From Bacteroidota bacterium (GTDB lineage: Bacteria > Bacteroidota > Bacteroidia > AKYH767-A > 2013-40CM-41-45), in the NCBI GenBank assembly GCA_016713765.1, contig JADJON010000001.1, forward strand, positions 310,001 to 374,000: DNA of 64,000 nucleotides, written 5' to 3'. Position 1 is the stretch's first letter. Each line of letters opens with the position of its first letter. This document shows, in pieces, positions 35,146 to 42,705 of the stretch. The notes beneath the pieces were generated by a model. The model worked only from the letters and a program-made list of their open reading frames with translations. It made no database searches and was not told the DNA's origin. Both the position numbers and the translations under genes were made by a program.

Positions 35146-36360
35146 AATGAGGGACGAGGAAAATGGAGGAACGAGGAACGAGACCGTGACCGAGGAAATG
35201 GAGGTGCGGGGGTTAGGGACGAGGGGCGAGGGGCGAGCGACGAGGGACGTGGAAAAGAGGGAACGAGGAACGAGACCGTGACCGAGGAAAAATAGGCGCG
35301 AGGAACCTGCTATCTGCGTACTGGCTACTGGCTTCTGCCTTCTGACCTTCGTGTCCTGTGAAAACCTCTGCGTCCTCGGTGGTTTCAAGCCCGCGAGGTG
35401 AGTTGCAAGGAGCGTGACCGAGACCGGGAGAAAAAGATGCGAGGTACGAGGTGCGGGATGTGTGTAATCTGCAAACTGCAAACTGAACACACCAATCAAT
35501 TCTGTACGATTCACCCAACACCCAGCCCCGGAGGGGCCAAACATAATAGACAGGAGAATGTCTCCCACGAATAAAGCCCCGGAGGGGCGCAACAACAGTC
35601 GACTATGAAGGAGGGAGGTGAAAAGGTGGGGTTACGAGGAACGAGACCGTGACCGAGGAAAAAATGGTACGAGTTGCGTGATGCGAGGTGCGAGGTGCGA
35701 GGTGCGTGTAATCTGCCCATTGCAAACTGAACAAACCAAACAATTCGGTACAAGTCAACACACACCCAGCCCCGGAGGGGCCAAACATAATAGACAGGAG
35801 AATGTCTCCCACGAATAAAGCCCCGGAGGGGCGCAACAACAGTCGACTATGAAGGAGGGAGGTGAAAAGGTGGGGTTACGAGGAACGAGACCGTGACCGA
35901 GGAAAAAATGGTACGAGTTGCGTGATGCGAGGTGCGAGGTGCGAGGTGCGTGTAATCTGCCCATTGCAAACTGAACAAACCAAACAATTCGGTACAAGTC
36001 AACACACACCCAGCCCCGGAGGGGCCCAATATTATTGGAAGGATAATGCCTCCCATGAATAAAGCCCCGGAGGGGCGTAACAACAGTCGACTATGAAGGA
36101 GGGACGTGAAAAGGTGGGGTTACGAGGAACGAGACCGTGACCGAGGAAAAGTAGTTGCGAGGAACGTGAACGTGACCGAGGGAAAAAAGGTGCGAGGTGC
36201 GAGGCTTGCCTGCCGAAGCTTTAGCGTAGGCAGGGACGTGGAAAGGGGGGTTACGAGGAACGAGACCGTGACCGAGGAAAAATTGGCGCGTGATGCGAGG
36301 TGCGAGGTGCGTGAAATCTGCCTACTGCCAACCGCATACTGCCAACCGCCTACAGCCTAC
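35146..36360. repeat. intergenic repeat island II
   Basis: More than 1.2 kb with no credible gene. It contains GAGGGAC and GAGGTGC heptamer runs, repeated GAACGAGACCGTGACCGAGG, CTGCAAA/CTGCCTA heptamers, one copy of the CCTGCC...GGCAGG hairpin module (36207-36233) and three copies of a paired-hairpin element. Open frames across it are products of the repeats. Confidence 0.85.
35524..36165. repeat. 244-bp tandem repeat with paired GCCCCGGAGGGGC hairpins
   Basis: Two apparently identical 244-bp units (35524-35767 and 35768-36011) and a third, partial unit (36012-36165) that diverges first in its central spacer and then after about 140 bp. Each unit starts with the hairpin GCCCCGGAGGGGC. After a ~38-bp spacer it has a second copy of the hairpin, then AACAACAGTCGACTATGAAG. 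The sequence before the first unit matches the unit's tail imperfectly, as expected for unequal crossing-over. Confidence 0.9.
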
Positions 36361-37177
36361 CGCCAACCGCACTCTGCCTACCGAAACCCGCCGCTCGAAA
36401 ACGCAACGCCTCCACCACCTCTGCATTCAACTCCATCGGCTTCGAACCCGCACCGGCGCTCTTGGAGAGCTTCTCGCCCGAGGGCGACAACAGGAGCGGA
36501 TGATGATACCGCAGCACCTTCGCGGGGCCCCACAGCTTTTCCGACAACCACAATTGCACCGCCGTCGATTCGAGGAGGTCTTCGCCGCGCACCGGCAGGT
36601 CGATCTGCTGATCGTGATCATCCGTCAGCGAAGTGATTTGATACGCCGGCAGTCCGTCCCGCCGACGCAGCACCACATCGCCCATCCGTTCGCGGAGGTT
36701 GACGCGCACCGCGCCCCGGAAGCCGTCCTCCCACTCCACGAATTCCTCCGGAGCCCGCAGTCGCCACAATGTATCCGGCGCATCGAACGACAGCTCCTGT
36801 TCCGCGCAGCCGCCCGGACAACCCGCACCCTTCCACTCGCTCACCGCCTTGCGTGAGCACCGACAGGCATAGAGTAATCCCAGTCCCTTCAGTTGCTCCA
36901 GCACCTCGCGGTACCGCGACAGCCGCAGCTCCTGTCGATAGCTGGTATAAAACTCCTCCTCCGTACGCGGACCAAAAGCCGGCACGATACCCAAGGCGTC
37001 CAGACACCGAAACACATCGCTCAAATACTCCGGCCGAAAACGCTCTCGATCCAAATCATCGATCCGCAAACCCAACAAAGCCCCGTGCCGCTTTGCCAGT
37101 TCCTCCTGCACCAGGAACGCAAAGAGGTTGCCTTCGTGGAGAAAGCCGGAGGGGGTTGGGGCAAGGCGGCAGAACAT
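36350..37177 (-). CDS. gluQ: glutamyl-Q tRNA(Asp) synthetase-like protein
   Basis: A truncated class I Glu-tRNA-synthetase paralogue (275 residues, no anticodon-binding domain), probably attaching glutamate to queuosine of tRNA-Asp. The HIGH-like motif is APTPSGFLHEGN (6-17). Zinc-type cysteines lie in CRCSRKAVSEWKGAGCPGGC, with the Tyr that usually lies between the pairs missing. The KMSKS-like motif is LLLSPSGEKLSKSAG near the C-terminus. The last ~10 residues (GRQSAVGGRL) are encoded by an intergenic heptanucleotide array, so the stop lies inside repeat DNA. It is flanked by repeats on both sides. Confidence 0.8.
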   Translation of the reverse strand: MFCRLAPTPSGFLHEGNLFAFLVQEELAKRHGALLGLRIDDLDRERFRPEYLSDVFRCLDALGIVPAFGPRTEEEFYTSYRQELRLSRYREVLEQLKGLGLLYACRCSRKAVSEWKGAGCPGGCAEQELSFDAPDTLWRLRAPEEFVEWEDGFRGAVRVNLRERMGDVVLRRRDGLPAYQITSLTDDHDQQIDLPVRGEDLLESTAVQLWLSEKLWGPAKVLRYHHPLLLSPSGEKLSKSAGAGSKPMELNAEVVEALRFRAAGFGRQSAVGGRL

Positions 37178-38080
37178 GAGGGACGAGGAAGGGAGTTGCG
37201 AGGAACGAGACCGAGACCGAGGGAATTAGGTGCGTGATGCGAGGTGCGAGGGAAAGGGGTTACGAGGAGCGAGACCGAGACCGATGGAATTAGGTGCGTG
37301 ATGCGAGGTGTGGTGTGCGAGGGAAATGGGTTACGAGGAGCGTGACCGTGACCGAGGAAGGGAGATACGAGGTGCGTGATGCGAGGTGCGAGGCTGGCCG
37401 GCCGAAGCTTTAGCGTAGGCTGGTGCGAGGAAAAATACAACGCAATCCGCATACTGCCTACTGCCTTGTGCGAACCGAATACCGCCTACCGCCTACTGCC
37501 AACCGAATACCGCACACCGCCTACCGAACACTGCTAACGCTCACCATCTCCGAACAATCGCCAGCCCCGCAGGGGCCAAACATGCCAGCCCGTGAACCCT
37601 CCATTTTCTCCAAGCCCCGGAGGGGCGAAACAACAGTCGCCTATGAAGAAGGGACATGGTAATGAGTTACGAGGTGCGCGATGCGAGGGAAGGGAGTTGC
37701 GAGGAACGAGACCGTGACCGAGGAAGGGAGATATGACGTGCTAAGATAAAAAGCACCGCAATCCGCCTACTGCCTACTGCAAACCGAATACTGCCCACCG
37801 CCTACTGCCAACCGAATACCGCCCACCGCCTACCGAACACTGCCAACGCCCACCATCGATGAACAAACGCCAGCCCCGCAGGGGCCAAACATGCCAGCCC
37901 TTGAGCCACCCATTTTCTCCAAGCCCCGGAGGGGCGAAACAACAGTCTCCTATGAAGAAGGGACATGGGAATGAGTTACGGGGTGCGCGATGTGAGGCTT
38001 GAAGATAAAAAGCACCGCATACCGCCTACTGCCAACCGCCCACCGAACACGGCCTACTGCCAACCGAATACCGCCTACCG
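37178..38080. repeat. intergenic repeat island III
   Basis: About 0.9 kb without a gene. It contains ACGAGACCGAGACCGA and GAGGTGC runs, a variant of the hairpin module (GGCCGGCCGAAGCTTTAGCG at about 37396-37415), long arrays of CTGCCTA/CCGAATA/CTGCCAA heptamers (37447-37535, 37760-37850, 38020-38085), and two further paired-hairpin elements (37560-37655 and 37871-37967). In these the first hairpin is GCCCCGCAGGGGC. Confidence 0.85.
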
Positions 38081-39034
38081 AACATGCGGATCAGTTTGGA
38101 AGATCTTTACGCGCTTTGCCAGCAGGTTTTTGTATTGGGATTTTCTGTCTTCGTTCAGGAACGATGCATCGATCAACTGATTGGCCCGGGGCAACCAGCT
38201 CAGCAACCGCTTGTAAACCGCATTCACCTGTTTCGCATTCAGGTTTAGATAGTCGCCCAGACGATCGAAATAGCTTTTTTCGAAGTTCGCTTTCTTCCCG
38301 CCCAGCAGCAGGGCAAGGTCTTCCTGGTCCTTCGGCAAGATGATTTTCACATTCAACAGATCGTAGCATGGTGACAACACCCAGCCGCTACCCGACAAAA
38401 ACATGGAGTAATTTTTCAGGTGCATGTCGTTGTTGCCGATGATGAAATTGAAAACGGCGGACTCGAAAAAACGCAGTTTGTCCAACAGTGTATTCACCGA
38501 CAATTCGCCGATGGTCTTTCCCACCAGTTCCATGGTGCCTTTGTATTTGTCTTCGAGTTCCAGGATCTGCTGAAAATCGATCATATGATTTTTCGTGCCG
38601 TCGGGATTGCGGTCGATGCGTTTGGTGATGTAGCACAACTCGCCCGATGCAAGCCGGATCAGGTTTGGCGGCACGGTGTCGAGGGTAAACAAGCCCGCCA
38701 GTTTCATGGACAGGTGTTCGTTTTCGGGTAGCTGCGGGTAATCGGCAAAGGGCGGCTTGAGGATGAATTCTCCCTTCAACGCATCCAGCACGGTTAAGCG
38801 GCCGCGGCCGGCGGTGTTGAGTTCATTCCCGATGCGTCCCAACGACAACTTTGGCTGTACGCCGGGAACGGTTATCGATCGTTCAACCGTTTCTTTCGCC
38901 AGTGCGGCCATCTCCGACAACCGATAAGGAAGCATGGGGGCGGTCGTTGTGCCAAAGAAAGCACGCGCACAGGCCGGATGATAATCCAACTGCGCCTCTT
39001 CCAGGGGCCGATAGCAGGACAAACACTTACGCAT
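38075..39034 (-). CDS. hipT: HipT-like serine/threonine kinase toxin (HipA C-terminal type)
   Basis: The kinase subunit of a tripartite HipBST toxin-antitoxin system, about 319 residues from the ATG at 39034. The N-terminal zinc-ribbon-like CLSCYRP...YHPAC (4-22) is typical of Bacteroidota HipA-like proteins. The Gly-rich loop VPGVQPKLSL (56-65) is preceded by S-I-T (53-55), the position of the autophosphorylated SIS motif of E. coli HipT. The catalytic loop is IGNNDMHLKNYS and the metal-binding site is SPCYDLLNV. The start overlaps hipS by 8 nt. The C-terminus (DPHVR) ends at the edge of a heptamer array. In the characterised system the kinase targets a tRNA synthetase; the target here is unknown. 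Confidence 0.85.
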   Translation of the reverse strand: MRKCLSCYRPLEEAQLDYHPACARAFFGTTTAPMLPYRLSEMAALAKETVERSITVPGVQPKLSLGRIGNELNTAGRGRLTVLDALKGEFILKPPFADYPQLPENEHLSMKLAGLFTLDTVPPNLIRLASGELCYITKRIDRNPDGTKNHMIDFQQILELEDKYKGTMELVGKTIGELSVNTLLDKLRFFESAVFNFIIGNNDMHLKNYSMFLSGSGWVLSPCYDLLNVKIILPKDQEDLALLLGGKKANFEKSYFDRLGDYLNLNAKQVNAVYKRLLSWLPRANQLIDASFLNEDRKSQYKNLLAKRVKIFQTDPHVR

Positions 39035-39362
39035 CGGCGTTCGGATGAACAGGATGAACACTCACGGCGCCGATGGTTTCCCGGCAGCATGCCAGTAGGA
39101 GTCCCATACGGTCGTTCTTCTTCAGCTTCCAGCTATCCGCCGCGATCGTCAACAGCCAGCCTTCCGGAATCAATCCGTCGAAGAAAGGGAACAGCCGCTT
39201 GCTCCGGTAAGGCCTTGTCGTCACCGGCATTTGAAACGTGATGAACCGATGCGGGTAGTCCTGTACATACTCCTCGTCGTATTCAAAGAGGTAAGTACCG
39301 TCGTCCTCTTCGGTCAGCAGGCCCGCCCGGATGTTATTGTACTTCACTACTCCTTGTCGCAT
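39027..39362 (-). CDS. hipS: HipS-like protein (HipA N-terminal subdomain)
   Basis: A 111-residue protein equivalent to the N-subdomain 1 of HipA, encoded separately as in HipBST. Motifs are VKYNNIRAGLLTE, YLFEYDEEYV and FPFFDGLIPEGWLL, the last being the HipA N-domain signature. In the E. coli system HipS is the antitoxin that binds HipT. The ATG at 39362 overlaps the hipB 3' end by 29 nt, and hipT overlaps its own end, so all three genes are translationally coupled. Confidence 0.85.
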   Translation of the reverse strand: MRQGVVKYNNIRAGLLTEEDDGTYLFEYDEEYVQDYPHRFITFQMPVTTRPYRSKRLFPFFDGLIPEGWLLTIAADSWKLKKNDRMGLLLACCRETIGAVSVHPVHPNADA

Positions 39363-39558
39363 GTTGCTCGCGGATGGGGCCCAGCACATGACCGAACATG
39401 TGCAGTACCTGGTTGACTTTCGAAAGGCTGAGGTTCTCTTTTCCCTGCTCGATCTTCCGGATCACCGTCAGAGCCACGCCGGCCTTTTCCGCGAACTCCT
39501 CCTGCGTAAGCCCGACCTGCTTCCGTCGGTTCTTGACGAAGTGTGAAAGCTGGTTCAT
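39334..39558 (-). CDS. hipB: HipB-like Xre-family DNA-binding protein
   Basis: A 74-residue helix-turn-helix protein (VGLTQEEFAEKAGVALTVIRKIEQGKENLSLSKV without interruption of the fold; recognition helix about 29-40). It is the first gene of the hipB-hipS-hipT operon. It probably represses its own promoter through the palindrome directly upstream. Confidence 0.88.
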   Translation of the reverse strand: MNQLSHFVKNRRKQVGLTQEEFAEKAGVALTVIRKIEQGKENLSLSKVNQVLHMFGHVLGPIREQHATRSSEVQ

Positions 39559-39584
39559 TTTGTATGCTTATACATACAAATATA
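39559..39584 (-). promoter_or_regulatory. hipBST promoter overlapped by a palindromic operator
   Basis: Perfect 8-bp inverted repeat TTTGTATG (39559-39566), 6-nt spacer, CATACAAA (39573-39580), abutting the hipB ATG. Its outer arm overlaps the -7 element TATATTTG (39577-39584, minus strand). Binding here would block initiation, as expected for autoregulation by HipB. Confidence 0.75.
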
Positions 39585-40075
39585 GTAAATATGATGTTGC
39601 TATATGCATTTTAGTATAGTTATTTATCAAGGGCTACTATTATATTTAATTAGATATAGCACGCTTGGATAATCGGCCATTTTACTAAAATTTAAATGTT
39701 TCAATAGCATGGCAGGGCCCCGGACCGTCCGCGTTGTTTGGTTTTGGCTATCGATAACGGGGAAGAGGAATCCCGAAATGACGTACCGCTGTCCGGGAAT
39801 TCCTGGTGTTAATCACCGCACCAGCGCGGGCGCTCCTATCATCATCGTGACGTCAGGAAAATGATCGTTTGCAGGAAAAAGTACGTGTGGGTTTCCTCCT
39901 GACGTCTCGGGGTGATGGTTAAAGCCTTCGCCTCGTGACAAGTCGCACTGCAAAACTAGCGCGCAAACTGTCGATGAGAATGACGTAGGGGTGGTCGATG
40001 GGAGAATAAGCGAGATGAGAAAAAAAGCAATGTTCGAAACTAGCTGCTTACTGCCATCTGCCTACTGCATACCGC
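39585..40075. other. intergenic region with an imperfect inverted repeat
   Basis: No gene seen. The left 110 bases are AT-rich. GACGTCAGGAAA (39849-39860) can pair with TTTCCTCCTGACGTC (39892-39906) apart from a 3-nt bulge. A short CTGCCTA/CTGCATA heptamer array begins at about 40047 and runs into the pseudogene that follows. Confidence 0.4.
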
Positions 40076-40387
40076 CTACTGCCAAGCACCCTGGTTGAGG
40101 TGCTTGTTGTGTGAAAGGATCAACCGCTTGTAGGCCGACTTGCCCAGGTGCTGCTTCACCCACACCACCTTATCATGCCAGGCGGTCGGATTCTCCCAGG
40201 GGGCCGTGGAGAGGATGTACGTATCGAAATGCTCGCTCAGCAACTGGAAACCCTCAATGGCCCCGGGCATGGGTTTCATCTTCGAAAAAATATGCGGCAC
40301 TTCGTCGAGTCGATGCTCGTATTGTTTCAACTCAGCTTCACTCAAGTTGTCAATGGCGGATTAAGCGTCGACCAAGACATTTTTTAA
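40076..40387 (-). pseudogene. remnant of a 5'-nucleotidase (NT5C-like, HAD superfamily) gene
   Basis: The readable part (LSEAELKQYEHRLDEVPHIF, then PMPGAIEGFQLL, YILSTAPWENPTAW and YKRLILSHNKHLNQG) matches the bacterial 5'(3')-deoxyribonucleotidase family. Upstream in the same frame KNVLVDA-stop-SAIDN is recognisable, so there is an in-frame TAA near the N-terminus and the catalytic DxD motif before it is missing. The 3' end, which should continue into the DDR loop, is replaced by AWQ encoded by a heptamer array. The gene is broken at both ends. Confidence 0.75.
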
Positions 40388-40593
40388 TCTCCTCTTCTAT
40401 TTTAGTAAATAAATGAGGCATTTGTTGACCACGAGGCCGTGCGGTTTAGAAAAAACCATCCCAAGGCCGCTACCCGTATTATGGCGTTTGTCAACAGCAC
40501 GTAACATTCATTGGATCCTCGACCCTAATGTATCCTATCGTTCTACCCAGTGGGGCTTGGGCTATACTTCGTTGAAGGAATATTGCTAACTCG

Positions 40594-41384
40594 TTAAGGT
40601 ACAAAATTACCCCATCGTTCCATAAGAGCAGTTACACTTATCGAGCTCATTCCTTTGAGACTACACACTTCAACCCCCACAAATCTCCGATATTCTTTGT
40701 CTTTCAACTGATTTGAAACATGAACCTGTTTAGTTTCCGGATGTATTGCGACAAGATTCAAGTCAAAAAGTTCATGTAAATCCGCCCTGAGTAAAATTCC
40801 ATTTGAAACACGGTTGTCACCAGAAACACTATGAGGAGAAATGTGACAGGCGTGTAGCACCTGTTCAACACTACATTTAGAAATGAAACATTGTATGCCG
40901 TATACTTTAAAAAGATTAAACCTGAATTTATTCTGACCCCTTCTGATACGTGAAAGTTGTAATCTAAAAGCGTTTACATCATCATCTTTTGCCTCATCTA
41001 TATCATTCAAGGATGGTACTGAACTGGAGCTCATAATCAGAATTTTCTTTCTATCATCACTCCAATCCAACATCGGTAGGAATTCAACTAACGTTGTTTC
41101 AATGATAACTGGCGTATAAAGTTCACCTTTGTCAATCTCAGAGCCCCATTTTATTATTCTTTTGATAGCAGTATCAAACAATCCTCTTCCAATGGTATTG
41201 TGGTCTTGGCTTTCTGCCTTAATAAATGAATAACATCATTTTCAACTTTGACAACTCGATACGGCACTTCTTGAATGGGAGAGAAATAAACTTCATTACT
41301 CTCAGCGTAAATTCTGGCTTTTGATAGAACGTTTTGCCAAAGAGAATCCACATCATTAAATTGTTCAAGCATGTTCGATTTCAT
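40594..41384 (-). pseudogene. HNH endonuclease-like gene with a probable frameshift
   Basis: Two overlapping frames. The first (41154-41384, 76 residues) ends with VIHLLRQKAKTTIPLEE and then runs off its fold. The second (40594-41181) has no ATG and continues GLFDTAIKRIIKWG. It carries an HNH domain: YGIQCFISKC, VLHACHISPHSVSGDNRVSNG and LLRADLHELFDLNLVAIHP. A one-base change near 41170-41185 would join them into one protein of about 260 residues. It overlaps hsdS by 20 nt, so it is the last gene of the restriction operon. It may be a companion nuclease or an anti-phage effector. An assembly error is an alternative to true inactivation. Confidence 0.72.
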
Positions 41385-42705
41385 TTACTTTCACCTGGCC
41401 GTTCATTAACATAGGTAATAGCCAATCTCGAAGCTCTGTTAGTTTTTGATTTTCGGCAAGTGCAGTCTGTTTCTTATTTTGAATATTTTCCATAAAATCA
41501 TAGAATTCATTTACTATTGATTGTTCTGGAACAACAGTATAATAGGAGCTTACGAATGAATCAAAGAGCAAATTCTTGATACCACTTGTTTTACCTTCAT
41601 AGCCAAAGAAAATTCCATTATCATAAAGACTATTCCAATAATAAACAAAATTGTATAGAAGCTTAGGGTTTTTTAAGGAGATTGGTTTACAAAAATTCGA
41701 ACAGATAAGAGGGGTGTCGAATCGCTTAATTGTGGAATCGGTGATATAAGCTAAACGTCCTGTGGATTGTGTTGGACTTCCTCCTGATATTTCAATAATA
41801 ATATCATGGGCATTAAGAATCTTGAATGAATTCTTTTCCAGAATGTATCTGATGGGTGGTTTTAATTCAGTAAGCCCATTCAATCCATTGATGTCTGCTC
41901 CTCTGAAGCAAGTTACTTTCAGTGTAGAATTACCATCAGGCACCTCTTTTCCCCAGTCTCCACTTTTTTTACATTCAATCCAATCTTCCATTTTATTCAC
42001 TTCCCACCCCTGCGGAATCTCTCTCTTCAACTCCTCACTCCAAACCATCTTTCCGCCACTGGATTTGTAGGGCTTTCCGTTTTTATCGGGCTTGCCCTGA
42101 GCGAAGTCGAAGGGAAAATCAAACTGCACAAACCAATAATCATAAATCATTTTAGCCATTGCTTCTAACTCAGCATTGATGCGGTTGTTGAGTTCGATTT
42201 TTGAATTCAGATTATTTAATATTGATGAAATATTAACTTGAGTGTTTTCATCAACTATATCTATCAGCATCTCCTTTAACGTCATCTGATTCAATGCTGA
42301 TTGAGCGCTTGCAGATGAATTATTCCTCAAAAATGATTTCCCTGCAGAACTAATTAAATAATAGTAGAGATAAGATGGATTAATTTTGCAATTTTTAAGA
42401 ATAACACTATTAGGATTAATACAAGCCTCTCCTATTTCCCTATTTACAATAGCTACTTTACCAATCGTACTTCCAACTTTTACGATTAAAATATCATTTA
42501 AATCTATTTTAATTTCGGGAGATTCTTCATACTTCTCTCGAGAAATATGTTTGGCCTTCGAAAGGTCTAAACGATTGTCAGATGTGATGTCATTTGCTCC
42601 AATCACCCATGGACCCTCATCACGTAAATCCTCAACTGTATATCCCTTCCAACCTACACGACCTGCAATTTTAACAATTTCATGAAGCTTAACTTTTTTA
42701 ATCAT
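41365..42705 (-). CDS. hsdS: type I restriction-modification specificity subunit
   Basis: Determines the DNA target of the HsdRMS complex. Two target-recognition domains (about 1-150 and 225-385) are separated by conserved coiled-coil spacers (NNLNSKIELNNRINAELEAMAK at about 165-186, given as NSKIELNNRINAELEAM, and TALAENQKLTELRDWLLPML near the end). The central linker contains FPFDFAQGKPDKNGKPYK, in which FDFAQGKP is encoded by a short palindromic repeat found here as an insertion. The 446 residues are slightly long for the family. The start overlaps hsdM by 8 nt. Confidence 0.92.
   Translation of the reverse strand: MIKKVKLHEIVKIAGRVGWKGYTVEDLRDEGPWVIGANDITSDNRLDLSKAKHISREKYEESPEIKIDLNDILIVKVGSTIGKVAIVNREIGEACINPNSVILKNCKINPSYLYYYLISSAGKSFLRNNSSASAQSALNQMTLKEMLIDIVDENTQVNISSILNNLNSKIELNNRINAELEAMAKMIYDYWFVQFDFPFDFAQGKPDKNGKPYKSSGGKMVWSEELKREIPQGWEVNKMEDWIECKKSGDWGKEVPDGNSTLKVTCFRGADINGLNGLTELKPPIRYILEKNSFKILNAHDIIIEISGGSPTQSTGRLAYITDSTIKRFDTPLICSNFCKPISLKNPKLLYNFVYYWNSLYDNGIFFGYEGKTSGIKNLLFDSFVSSYYTVVPEQSIVNEFYDFMENIQNKKQTALAENQKLTELRDWLLPMLMNGQVKVNEIEHA
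42094..42114 (-). repeat. short palindromic repeat inserted in hsdS linker
   Basis: Plus-strand GCCCTGAGCGAAGTCGAAGG and one further G, an imperfect palindrome (CCCT...AGGG ends). It is translated on the minus strand as FDFAQGK. The same short sequence is, from memory, scattered through many environmental bacterial genomes. Here it lengthens the linker between the two recognition domains by about eight residues without breaking the frame. Confidence 0.6.

Noticed and set aside
35603..36083. Repeated short frames of the MLRPSGALFVGD type
   Set aside because: They are translations of the 244-bp repeat and hairpin pairs, identical because the DNA is duplicated.
37447..38090. CRISPR-like array made of CTGCCTA-type repeats
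   Set aside because: The repeats are contiguous 7-mers without spacers of uniform length, and no cas genes are nearby.
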